Shown here: positions 16,134-29,172 of the stretch, piece after piece
Position numbering within the stretch: position 1 is the stretch's first letter
Layout: each line of letters begins with the position of its first letter
NCBI GenBank assembly: GCA_902621345.1
Contig: CACNLV010000001.1
Span: 868,001 to 932,000 of the forward strand
Source of the DNA: an uncultured Pelagibacteraceae bacterium
GTDB taxonomy: Bacteria; Pseudomonadota; Alphaproteobacteria; Pelagibacterales; Pelagibacteraceae
DNA: 64,000 nt
Direction: 5' to 3'
Notes under the pieces: model-generated
What the model was told of the DNA's origin: nothing
What the model saw: only the letters and a program-made list of their open reading frames with translations
The model's database searches: none
Made by a program: the position numbers and the translations under genes

Positions 16134-17375
16134 TTAAGAAAATCTTGTCGAACTATAAGGATCTAAGTTTAAATTTGTATTTTCTTTAGCTATCATTCCA
16201 GAGACTATCTTTCCAGATATTGGACCTAATGTCCATCCTAAATGATGATGTCCAAAACAATAAAACACGTTTTTATAATTTTTAGATGGACCCATTACTG
16301 GCAAAAAATCTGGTAATGTTGGCCTAAAGCCTAACCACTCATCTTCATGCTCAGGAAGGTCCCCCAACATATACTTTGCATTATTGATTAAATTATTAAT
16401 TCTTGATTTTGAAGCAGGATTATCTAAACCACCAAATTCCACAGTACCAACTACTCTTAAGCCTTGTTCCATTGGTGTTATACCGAAACCTCTATTATGA
16501 AATATGACTGGTCTACTTAAAAGATGATCACAATCTTTAAAATGAACATGGTAACCTCTCTCTGTATCTAATGGAATTTTTTCATTCAATTTATCGGTTA
16601 GTTTCCTAGAAAAAGCTCCACAAGTTATTACAATTTTGTCACAAACGAAATTTTCATTTTCACTCAACAAAATAGGTCTCTCTCCTTCAAAATTAATATT
16701 TAAAATATTCTTATTTTGAAATTTTCCACCTTTAGCTAAAAAAAGTTCAAAAAGTTTTAATAAAATCTTTTTTGGGTTTCTGGCATGTCTTGCGTATGGG
16801 TAATAAACTCCCGCATGATAAAATTTTTTAAGATTCGGTTCTAAATCATGTATATCTTTTTTATCTACCAGTTCTTGTTTAACACCTAACTCTTCTCTTA
16901 CTCTGATTTCTAGTTCTCTACTTTTTAGATTTTTATCATTCCAAACGTAGAGAATACCTTTATTTTCAACTAAGTTTTCTAGATTGATTTCCTCAAATAA
17001 TTCATCATAAGCGGGAAGAGCTAAATCTAAAATTTGGTGCATATTTTTTGCGGTGTGCATCATCTTGTTTTTAGTCGTATTTAAAATAAATTTTAAAAAC
17101 CAAGGAATCATTTTTGGTACATAATTCCATTTTAAAGCCAAAGGACCTGTTGAGCTTAATAACATGGCAGGAACATCCATTAAAATATCTGTTCTATTCA
17201 ACGATAAGGATGCGTATGGTGAAAAGTGACCTGCATTTCCATATGAGGCGACAGGACTACCAGGTTTTTCTCGATCAAATATTGTTACTTTGAAACCTTT
17301 TTTTTGTAAAAATAAAGCATTGGAAATACCTTGAATGCCAGCACCAACAACACCTATATTTAAATTTTTATTCAT
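16134..17375 (-). CDS. FAD-dependent D-amino-acid dehydrogenase-like oxidoreductase (DadA/DAO family)
   Basis: A flavoprotein of about 413 residues. The N-terminal dinucleotide-binding motif is GVVGAGIQGISNALFLQ, followed by the acidic residue in TIFDRE. The C-terminal half has the DAO-family GFRPTLPDFLPVMGP and GHHHLGWTLGPISG segments typical of DadA. DadA deaminates D-amino acids to 2-oxoacids and passes electrons to the respiratory chain. The ATG at 17373-17375 is preferred to the TTG at 17390. It is the first gene of the cassette; 50 bases separate it from rodA, which is transcribed in the same direction. Confidence 0.87.
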   Translation of the reverse strand: MNKNLNIGVVGAGIQGISNALFLQKKGFKVTIFDREKPGSPVASYGNAGHFSPYASLSLNRTDILMDVPAMLLSSTGPLALKWNYVPKMIPWFLKFILNTTKNKMMHTAKNMHQILDLALPAYDELFEEINLENLVENKGILYVWNDKNLKSRELEIRVREELGVKQELVDKKDIHDLEPNLKKFYHAGVYYPYARHARNPKKILLKLFELFLAKGGKFQNKNILNINFEGERPILLSENENFVCDKIVITCGAFSRKLTDKLNEKIPLDTERGYHVHFKDCDHLLSRPVIFHNRGFGITPMEQGLRVVGTVEFGGLDNPASKSRINNLINNAKYMLGDLPEHEDEWLGFRPTLPDFLPVMGPSKNYKNVFYCFGHHHLGWTLGPISGKIVSGMIAKENTNLNLDPYSSTRFS

Positions 17376-17425
17376 TGAAAAAATATACAATTATTCTCTG
17401 AAAAAATTTAAGCGACAAATTATAC

Positions 17426-18553
17426 TTAGGCGATTAATTGTTGGCTGTGTACCCTCGCACTCATTACTATTCCAAAGCCAATCATGGTAGCTAACATTGA
17501 AGAGCCTCCATAAGACATTATTGGCAATGGAGATCCAACTATAGGAAGCAAGCCTAGAACCATGCTCATATTTATTGTAATAAAAACAAAAATAGCGGCT
17601 CCAAAACCATAACAAAAAAGTTTAGCAAAATAACTTCTAGAATTAGCTCCAATAGCAATTATGCGATAAATTATAATAATATAAATTACTAGTAGAACCA
17701 CTGAACCAACAAAGCCGAACTCCTCTGAAAACAGAGTAAATATAAAATCGGTATGCTTTTCTGGCAAAAATTCTAAATAACTTTGAGTACCTTTTAAAAA
17801 CCCTTTGCCAAAAATACCTCCAGATCCAACTGCAATTTTGGATTGAATAATCTGATAACCTGCACCTAGAGGATCTTTGTCTGGGTTTAGAAAAGTTAAA
17901 ACCCTTAACTTTTGATAAGGTTTTAAAAAAGCTATTACAAATGGTAATGAAATTATAAATCCCAACATTGTATAAATAAAATATTTGTGATTAATTCCTG
18001 CAAACCACAAGACAGCTATTCCACTAACAGCTATTAGCACTGAAGTTCCCAAATCAGGCTGAACTATCACAAGACCCATGGGTAATAAAATTATTATTAG
18101 TGAGGTTAAAATTGTATATACTGAGTTAACATTCTCTAATTTCATTCTATGAAAATACTTTGCCAAGCACAAAATTATAAATATTTTCATAAGTTCTGAT
18201 GGTTGTAAATTTATAAAATATAAATTCATCCATCTCTTTGACCCTGAAGAACTTATTCCAAAAAAATAGGTCCATACTAGTAGACCCACCACAACTATGT
18301 AAGATAGATAGCCAATAGAAAACCACAACTTAATATTAATAAATGAAATAAAAAGCATCATCATTGTAAAAATCATTAACTTTGTAAAATGACTTTTCGT
18401 ATGAAATAAAATCTTACCTCCATCAGTCGAATACATAGTTGCTAAACTGATAAAACCGAGCAATAAAATACAAATTAGAAGAATATAATCAAAATTTCTA
18501 AATTTTTGAAAAAAAGTAAAATTGTTATTTGTTAACCTGGTATGTTGATACAT
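17426..18553 (-). CDS. rodA: Rod-shape protein RodA (peptidoglycan glycosyltransferase, SEDS family)
   Basis: A 375-residue polytopic membrane protein. SEDS features are visible: SSGSKRWMNL, QPSELMKI, QPDLGTSV, PEKHTDFIFTLFSEEFGF and the C-terminal LPIMSYGGSSM. RodA polymerises lipid II for lateral wall growth and pairs with PBP2. It is the last gene of the mreB-mreC-mreD-mrdA-rodA operon and begins directly after the mrdA stop. Length and motif order are normal for the family. Confidence 0.96.
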   Translation of the reverse strand: MYQHTRLTNNNFTFFQKFRNFDYILLICILLLGFISLATMYSTDGGKILFHTKSHFTKLMIFTMMMLFISFINIKLWFSIGYLSYIVVVGLLVWTYFFGISSSGSKRWMNLYFINLQPSELMKIFIILCLAKYFHRMKLENVNSVYTILTSLIIILLPMGLVIVQPDLGTSVLIAVSGIAVLWFAGINHKYFIYTMLGFIISLPFVIAFLKPYQKLRVLTFLNPDKDPLGAGYQIIQSKIAVGSGGIFGKGFLKGTQSYLEFLPEKHTDFIFTLFSEEFGFVGSVVLLVIYIIIIYRIIAIGANSRSYFAKLFCYGFGAAIFVFITINMSMVLGLLPIVGSPLPIMSYGGSSMLATMIGFGIVMSARVHSQQLIA

Positions 18554-20428
18554 CTAAATCTCCAAATATTTTTTTTTATTAATTGATTGTCTCATTTCAT
18601 GTCGATCAATAATAAGTTTAAATAATTTCTTTGCCATTGGAGCAGCTGTTGTGCTTCCATTGCCACCATGCTCCACAACAATACTTAATGCATATCTTGG
18701 ATTAACGTAGGGACCATAAGCGATATATAAAGCATGATCTCTTTGTTCATATGGAATTTCAGAAGTTTTTAAATCTAATTCTCTTTCTCTCTCAGTAATT
18801 TTTTTAACCTGGGCTGTACCTGTTTTGCCAGCAAATTGATATTTTGGATTGTCAATTCTTGATCGATAAGAAGTTCCCATCACTTCATTAGTAGATCCAA
18901 ACATTGCATCTTGAATAATTCTCATATTTTTAGAATTTTTATAAAGGGGGGTGTAATAATCACTTGGCTTTATTTTATCTTTATCGTCTATAACTATTTT
19001 TGGATAAATCTTATATCCTCCATTAGCGATTTGTGCTGTCATTAGGCATAATTGTATAGGTGTAGTTTGAATATATCCCTGGCCAATTCCAGTGATTATT
19101 GTCTCTCCTAATAACCATCCTTTGCCTAAAGCATTTTTTTTCCATTGGGTATTAGGAATTAATCCATCTTTCTCAATCTCGAATAAATTATCAAAAACTT
19201 TTTTTCCTAATCCAAATTTTTTTGCTGTTTCGCTTAATTTATCTACTCCAAGTTTCCTTGCTATCTCATAAAAATAAGTGTCACATGACATCTTCATTGC
19301 ATTTCTAAGGCTTACATATCCATGACCCTCTTTTTTCCAGCAATGATAGGTTTGATCATACATTTCAGTTTTTCCAGTGCATCTGACAGTAAAGTTTGTA
19401 TTTATAATTCCATTTTCTAGTGCAGATAAAGCTACGATGGGTTTTAATGTTGAGCCTGGAGAATATCTACCTTGTAAAGTTTTGTTCAATAGTGGCTTCA
19501 TTGGGTCATTACGGATTAATTGCCAATTATCTTGACTAATACCAAAAACAAACAGATTAGGGTCAAATGAGGGAGAAGAATGCATGGCAATAACTTCACC
19601 GGTAAAAATATCCATAACGCATATAGATCCTGCTTTATCTTTTAATAGTTCATTTGCTAATTTTTGAATTTCTGTATCAACAGTAAGTTTTAGAGTTTTA
19701 CCCTTTTTGCCCTTCTGAAACTCAAGCTGACTTATTCGTCTACCATACGCATTTACTTCATATCTCTCAATATCATTAGTTCCAATTAATTTTTCTTCAA
19801 AAGATTTTTCTAATCCAATTTTCCCAACTTTAAGACCCGGTACAAAATTCTTTTTTATAAGCTCTGTATTTTCAATATCCTGCTCATTTGCTTGACTTAC
19901 ATAACCAATGATGTGAGTAAAATTATCACCAAACGGATAATTTCTTGAAATAGAGATGACAGGTTTTACTCCATTTAAATCATACAAATGGTTGTTTATT
20001 TTTGAAAATTTATCCCAACTTAAATTATTAGAAACTATCAGAGTTTCCCAAGGTTTAATCTCTTTTTTCCTTTTTAAAACTTTTTTGAACTCTGAATCAG
20101 ATAACTCTAATAAATCTTTAAGCCTGTAGATAACATATTTGAAATTTTCTACTTGCTCAGGTATCACATGTAGCTGATAAGCTTCAAAGTTGCCAGCTAT
20201 AACATTGTCAAAATAGTCATGAAATTCTCCTCTGACAGGAGCCAATTTCCATTCTCTAATTCTGTTCTTATCTGATAGTGTAAGGTATTTTTTATTTTCT
20301 TTGACTTGTAAAAAAAATAATCTACTCACAATTCCTATCATTATAAAAAATTTTAGTGATCCAGTTATAAACATTCTACGATTAATTGAATTTAATTTTT
20401 TTACATTATCGCTTGATGAATTAATCAT
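18554..20428 (-). CDS. mrdA: Penicillin-binding protein 2 (MrdA), peptidoglycan transpeptidase
   Basis: A 624-residue class B PBP. A membrane anchor (about residues 20-42) is followed by the pedestal domain (GYVSQANEQDIE, VGKIGLEKSFEEKL) and the transpeptidase domain. The active-site serine lies in SPGSTLKP, the SxN-equivalent is SCD in MKMSCDTYFYE, and the KTG motif is AGKTGTAQV. It crosslinks peptidoglycan in the elongasome with RodA and MreBCD. It overlaps mreD by 8 bases. The SCD variant is the usual form in PBP2. Confidence 0.96.
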   Translation of the reverse strand: MINSSSDNVKKLNSINRRMFITGSLKFFIMIGIVSRLFFLQVKENKKYLTLSDKNRIREWKLAPVRGEFHDYFDNVIAGNFEAYQLHVIPEQVENFKYVIYRLKDLLELSDSEFKKVLKRKKEIKPWETLIVSNNLSWDKFSKINNHLYDLNGVKPVISISRNYPFGDNFTHIIGYVSQANEQDIENTELIKKNFVPGLKVGKIGLEKSFEEKLIGTNDIERYEVNAYGRRISQLEFQKGKKGKTLKLTVDTEIQKLANELLKDKAGSICVMDIFTGEVIAMHSSPSFDPNLFVFGISQDNWQLIRNDPMKPLLNKTLQGRYSPGSTLKPIVALSALENGIINTNFTVRCTGKTEMYDQTYHCWKKEGHGYVSLRNAMKMSCDTYFYEIARKLGVDKLSETAKKFGLGKKVFDNLFEIEKDGLIPNTQWKKNALGKGWLLGETIITGIGQGYIQTTPIQLCLMTAQIANGGYKIYPKIVIDDKDKIKPSDYYTPLYKNSKNMRIIQDAMFGSTNEVMGTSYRSRIDNPKYQFAGKTGTAQVKKITERERELDLKTSEIPYEQRDHALYIAYGPYVNPRYALSIVVEHGGNGSTTAAPMAKKLFKLIIDRHEMRQSINKKKYLEI

Positions 20429-20927
20429 TTAGACCCTTCAGATAATATTTAAATAAGTAAGCGAAAAACATATACAAAATAAAAGTAAAAAAAATATTTA
20501 CGAGATAACTTAAAAGTAAAAGATCATATGAAAAAAATAAAGTCAAAATTGAATAATTCATCGAATTTATCAAACTTATTATAAATAAAAAATAAAACCA
20601 ATCTTTTATCGGATTAGGTCTTATGGTAATATTTCTAAGATAGGATGTTGCAATACATATTAATATATAAGATAAGCTACTAATCCCTAAAGGTAGGCCA
20701 ACAACGGTATCATTAATTAAGCCAGCTAAAAAAACCAATAAGTAGTCAAAATTTTTAAAATCTTTCAAAGTAAAGAAAAAAATCAAAATAAAAGGGAAAT
20801 TAAAAGAAAAGTATTTAAGCTCTAAATAATTTAAGTCAAATTCGTTTAATACAGAAATGAATAATGCTATTATCGGTAAAAAAGAGTAAAATTTGAAATA
20901 AAATCCTTTTGATTTAAAATTAGTCAT
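20421..20927 (-). CDS. mreD: Rod-shape-determining protein MreD
   Basis: A 168-residue very hydrophobic protein with about five membrane segments, matching MreD in size and in its place between mreC and mrdA. The loop DYLLVFLAGLINDTVVGLPLG, which ends in the conserved D-x-x-x-G-x-PLG pattern, supports the call. It overlaps both neighbours (8 bases each). MreD links MreC to RodA and PBP2 in the inner membrane. Sequence conservation in this family is low, so context carries much of the weight. Confidence 0.9.
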   Translation of the reverse strand: MTNFKSKGFYFKFYSFLPIIALFISVLNEFDLNYLELKYFSFNFPFILIFFFTLKDFKNFDYLLVFLAGLINDTVVGLPLGISSLSYILICIATSYLRNITIRPNPIKDWFYFLFIISLINSMNYSILTLFFSYDLLLLSYLVNIFFTFILYMFFAYLFKYYLKGLND

Positions 20928-22149
20928 TAATCTGTCCTTTGTTCATTACACAATTTTTATATTCCATTGTCCCAACTTCATAACCACCATTATTTAAAAA
21001 AGACTTACGACATGTGTGACCAAATTTTAAATTTAGTCTTAAAAACTCAATTTCATCTAAATCAATATTGTATTGAGCAATTATTTGTTTTTGATCATAA
21101 ACTTCATTTCTAAAATCAGCTATTTGTTTATTTAAGTTATTAATTGTGATTTTTAACAATTCATTCTCATCTTTAAATTTTAAATTAGTTTGTTCAATAA
21201 TCTTTTTTTCGTTTTCTAATATTTGTAATTTTGTATCTACAGTATTGTTTATTTGTGAATTATCTGTTTCAAATTGTTGATCTTCATTTATGATCTCAGC
21301 TTTAGTAATTAATTCAGCAAAAACGTACTTTAGTTGATTAAAATCACTGTAAAAGTCAACTTTAAATTTTTTTGAACTTACTGTGTCGGCTACATCTACT
21401 CTCCCAATAGGAATGCCACTTTTAAAGATTGCACCAGTACCTGATGTGTAAACTATGCTGTCCTCTAAAATTAAATTTGCATTACCCTCTTTAATATATT
21501 TTATTTCTCCGTAGTTCTTACCGGTACCTGTTATGATTGCTTGAATATTTTGTGGGGCAATAGTTACAGGAACATTGGAATTAAGATCAGATAATAATAA
21601 AACTCTTGATGTTTTATAATTTACTTCAACTACTCTGCCGACTAAATAAGATCTATCATAAATATTAGTTCCAATTTTAATATTATCCTTACTACCTTTG
21701 TTAATGATAATACTTTTTAAGTATGGACTGTCATGATCAACGATTATTTTAGCTAATAATTTATCTGAACTTAAAGTATAATTATTTATAAGCTCTTTTA
21801 ATTCTTTATTTTCATATTGAGTTATTTGATCTGAGATATTTTTAGACTTTAGCTCATTAAGCTCTTCTTTATTTATTTTATAATTTTGAAAGAAAGATGA
21901 ATATTCTTTTATTTCAAAAAATGTATTTTTTAAAAAGTTTTCAGGTATTGAGACAATAAAAGAGGATCTGTATACTGCTTCGCTAATTCCCGCTTTTAGA
22001 TACCTTATAAACTTAAAATCAAAACTAGATAAAATAATTGTAAAAATAGATAAAAAAACTAATGTTAATAACGAAAATTTTTGTTGTGTGCTTTTTTTTA
22101 AAAAAGCAGAACGAATTGCAATTATAAAATCATCTCTGCTAGAGGGCAT
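20920..22149 (-). CDS. mreC: Rod-shape-determining protein MreC with an extended C-terminal coiled coil
   Basis: A 409-residue protein, longer than the common 280-370. A membrane anchor is near residues 23-45, followed by a coiled coil (about 75-115) and the beta-rich MreC core (DHDSPYLKSIIINKGS, SYLVGRVVEV, TGTGKNYGEIKYI). After residue 285 there is an extra segment: a second coiled coil (about 300-365) and a short tail with two cysteines and the pattern GTMEYKNCVM. MreC organises the elongasome in the periplasm. The extension would lie in the periplasm and is unusual. Confidence 0.93.
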   Translation of the reverse strand: MPSSRDDFIIAIRSAFLKKSTQQKFSLLTLVFLSIFTIILSSFDFKFIRYLKAGISEAVYRSSFIVSIPENFLKNTFFEIKEYSSFFQNYKINKEELNELKSKNISDQITQYENKELKELINNYTLSSDKLLAKIIVDHDSPYLKSIIINKGSKDNIKIGTNIYDRSYLVGRVVEVNYKTSRVLLLSDLNSNVPVTIAPQNIQAIITGTGKNYGEIKYIKEGNANLILEDSIVYTSGTGAIFKSGIPIGRVDVADTVSSKKFKVDFYSDFNQLKYVFAELITKAEIINEDQQFETDNSQINNTVDTKLQILENEKKIIEQTNLKFKDENELLKITINNLNKQIADFRNEVYDQKQIIAQYNIDLDEIEFLRLNLKFGHTCRKSFLNNGGYEVGTMEYKNCVMNKGQIND

Positions 22150-22152
22150 CTT

Positions 22153-24766
<2,614 letters not shown>

Positions 24767-24783
24767 AAAATTTATCTTTATGA

Positions 24784-24811
24784 AATATACAACCTATCGT
24801 TTAGATTGCAA
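24784..24811 (-). promoter_or_regulatory. Predicted sigma-70-type promoter for leuA
   Basis: On the minus strand TTGCAA (24806-24811) and TATATT (24784-24789) are spaced by 16 bases. The predicted start is about 12 bases before the leuA ATG. It lies in the 82-base ilvC-leuA gap, one of the longer gaps in the cluster. The hexamers score 4/6 and 5/6 by eye, and AT-rich DNA gives chance matches. Confidence 0.4.
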
Positions 24812-24848
24812 AATAAATCAACTAAATTAACCCAATTTGAAACAAAAT

Positions 24849-26439
<1,591 letters not shown>

Positions 26440-26440
<1 letters not shown>

Positions 26441-28206
26441 TAAACTAAGGCTTTTCCTTTACCTGTAATTTTTTTGTCTTTTTTATCATTCGGACCTAAG
26501 ATCATCTGATTATGTGGCTTTCCTGATGGTATCATCGGAAAACAGTTCTCATCAGGATCAACTCGACAATCAAAAATTACTGGACCTTTGTGTTCTAACA
26601 TATCGTTTATTTTATGATCTAATTCATTTGGGTTATTAGCCATGATTCCTTTGCATCCATATGCTTCGGCTAATTTAACAAAATCTGGCAAGGCCTCTGA
26701 GTAACTTTCAGAGTAATTCTTCTCATGAAGTAATTCCTGCCATTGTCTTACCATACCCATATATTGATTATTCAAAACAAAAATTTTGATTGGTAAATTG
26801 TATTGAACAGCTGTCGACATTTCTTGCATAGTCATTAGAACTGATGCTTCACCAGCAATATCAATAACAAGCTTATCAGGATGTGCAATTTGAACACCGA
26901 CTGCAGCTGGAAGACCATATCCCATTGTTCCAAGTCCTCCAGATGTCATCCATCTATTTGGTTTATTAAATTTATAATGTTGTGCCGCCCACATCTGATG
27001 CTGGCCAACTTCTGTTGTAATAAAAGTATCTTGATTTTTTGTTAATTCATATAATCTTTGAACTGCATGTTGAGGTTTAATAAACTCTTTGCTATTTATA
27101 AAACCAAGTGAATCTTTTTCTCTCCATTTTTCAATTTTTTCCCACCATTTAGAAACATTTTGTTTATTCGAATTTTTAAAACCATTCTTTTTAAGACTAA
27201 TAGTTTTGACTGCAGCTTTAAGAACCTCGTTTACATCACCTACGATTGCTAAATCAACTTTAATAATTTTATTTATTGAAGAAGGATCAATATCAATATG
27301 AACTTTTTTAGATTTTGGAGAAAATTCGTCTATTTTTCCAGTAATTCTATCATCGAATCTAGCTCCAATATTTATTAATAAATCACAATCATGCATGGCA
27401 TTATTTGCTTCATAAGTTCCATGCATACCAAGCATACCTATAAACTGATTATCATCTCCAGGAAAAGCACCTAGTCCTTGAAGTGTTGAAGTAATCGGAA
27501 AACCAATTATTCTCACGAACTCTCTTAGCGACTCACTTGCCTCTGGGCCTGAGTTAATAACTCCACCACCAGTGTAAACTACTGGTTTTTTCGCTTTTGC
27601 AATTAAGTCTATTAATTCATTTATTTCATCTTGAGAAAAATTACTATGCAATTTTCCATTAATTTTTTTTTCTTTTTTTGGTTTAGTATATTTGATTTTT
27701 GCGAATTGAATATCTTTTGGAATATCTACCAAAACTGGACCTGGTCTTCCTGTTGTTGCGACTCTGAAGGCTTCATGAAGAGTTTTTGATAATTCTTTAA
27801 TGTCTTTTACTAACCAATTATGTTTTGTGCAAGGTCTTGTAATTCCTGTGGTGTCACATTCTTGAAAAGCATCTGTTCCTATTAAATGCGTTGGTACTTG
27901 TCCTGAGATACAAACTAGTGGCACTGAATCCATATAAGCATCAGTTAAAGCTGTAACTACATTTGTTGCCCCTGGTCCAGAGGTTACTAAAACAACACCA
28001 GGTTTACCTGATGATCTTGCATAACCCTCAGCTGCGTGACCGGCACCCTGCTCATGTCTAACTAATATATGTTTGATAGAAGAATGATTTTTTAATTCGT
28101 CATAAATAGGAAGGACAGCACCTCCAGGATATCCAAAAATAAATTCGACGTCTTGATCCTTTAGGCATTTAAAAACAATTTCAGCTCCTGAATATAATTT
28201 AGACAT
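26440..28206 (-). CDS. ilvB: Acetolactate synthase large (catalytic) subunit
   Basis: A 588-residue thiamine-diphosphate enzyme forming 2-acetolactate or 2-aceto-2-hydroxybutyrate. Residues 1-60 hold FGYPGGAVLPIYDEL and the catalytic Glu region HEQGAGHAAEGYAR. The ThDP-Mg motif reads AGEASVLMT-27-NN, with Glu in the place where many homologues have GD. It is the first gene of the branched-chain cluster. A promoter-like pair ends only 6 bases before its ATG (28213-28242), so the message may be leaderless. Confidence 0.96.
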
Positions 28207-28212
28207 TTAAGC

Positions 28213-28242
28213 AATCTAGCTGAAGTTGTGCTAATTGGTCAA
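28213..28242 (-). promoter_or_regulatory. Predicted promoter immediately before ilvB
   Basis: On the minus strand TTGACC (28237-28242) and TAGATT (28213-28218) are 18 bases apart. The -10 ends 6 bases before the ilvB ATG, which would place the transcript start at or near the start codon. No leader peptide or attenuator fits in the 54-base gap to miaA. Confidence 0.35.
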
Positions 28243-28260
28243 GGTAAAGTAAAAAAATAT

Positions 28261-29169
28261 CTAAATATTTTTAAGAAAGTTGTCTAGCCTATTGTGCTTG
28301 ATTTTGTTCCAATCCGTCATATTTCCTCTACCCCAAGTAACCTGTCTCTTGGCGTATTGCCTAGTCTTTATTGATATTCTATCAATAACCTCATCAATTT
28401 TAATTTTTTTATCAATAAAGTCCTGAATTTCATTTAAACCTATTGCCTTGCTTGCGGTTCTTTTTTTTGAGACACTCATATTTAAAAATCTTTTACCTTC
28501 TAAGATGGCACCTTTATCAATCATATTTTGAGTTCGTTTGTTTATTTTATCTATTAAAATATTTCTAGGAAAATCAATGTAGATTTTGTAAAAGTTTTGT
28601 TCTTCAAAATCTGATTTAGTTGATTTAAACCATTCATATAAAGATCTCTTAGTGAATAATTTAACTTCATAGGCTCTGATTAATCTTTGTGTATCAGACG
28701 CATTTACAAAACTAGAGGCTTTTGGATCAAGTTCTTTCAATTTTTTAAAGAAAATTTTATTGCCTATAGAACTATTTAATTTCCGAACTTTTTCTCTTAT
28801 TCGATTTGGAATATTAGGTATATTAACTATTCCTTCGGTTAAAGCTTTAAAGTATAAACCGGTACCTCCAATAATTATTGGAACCTTATTTCTTTTTTTG
28901 ATATCTAAAATTTTTTTTTTAGCTGCTTTTAACCACTCTCCTGACGAATAATTTCTTTTTACAGGTTGGAATCCATATAAATGGTGTTTAATATTTTTAT
29001 AATCTTTTTTAGAAGGTCTAGCAGATAAAATTTTGAGTTCTTTATAAACTTGCATGCTGTCAGCATTTATAATTTCACCCTTTATTTTTTTTGCAAGTTT
29101 TATCGCAAATTCTGATTTTCCTGATGCTGTGGGTCCGTAGATTAAAATAATTTTGGATTTAAAATCCAT
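28261..29169 (-). CDS. miaA: tRNA dimethylallyltransferase MiaA
   Basis: A 302-residue enzyme that adds a dimethylallyl group to A37 of tRNAs reading UNN codons. P-loop GPTASGKSEFA is at about residues 11-21, the substrate region is NADSMQVYKEL, and IIGGTGLYFKAL and RQYAKRQVTWGRG are conserved blocks. It lies 3 bases downstream of degP in the same direction and probably shares the hflKC-degP transcript. Confidence 0.96.
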   Translation of the reverse strand: MDFKSKIILIYGPTASGKSEFAIKLAKKIKGEIINADSMQVYKELKILSARPSKKDYKNIKHHLYGFQPVKRNYSSGEWLKAAKKKILDIKKRNKVPIIIGGTGLYFKALTEGIVNIPNIPNRIREKVRKLNSSIGNKIFFKKLKELDPKASSFVNASDTQRLIRAYEVKLFTKRSLYEWFKSTKSDFEEQNFYKIYIDFPRNILIDKINKRTQNMIDKGAILEGKRFLNMSVSKKRTASKAIGLNEIQDFIDKKIKIDEVIDRISIKTRQYAKRQVTWGRGNMTDWNKIKHNRLDNFLKNI

Positions 29170-29172
29170 AAA

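Noticed and set aside
17391-17615. Minus-strand ORF of 74 codons at the end of rodA
   Set aside because: It lies in another frame of rodA, whose SEDS motifs are intact, and its own translation has no family features.
24767-24848. Riboswitch or T-box in the ilvC-leuA gap
   Set aside because: At 82 bases it is too short for a T-box and shows no stable stem; a plain promoter explains it better.
26824-26900. GD to GE change in the ThDP motif of acetolactate synthase as a loss of function
   Set aside because: From memory some homologues vary here, Glu can still bind Mg, and all other motifs and the operon context are intact.
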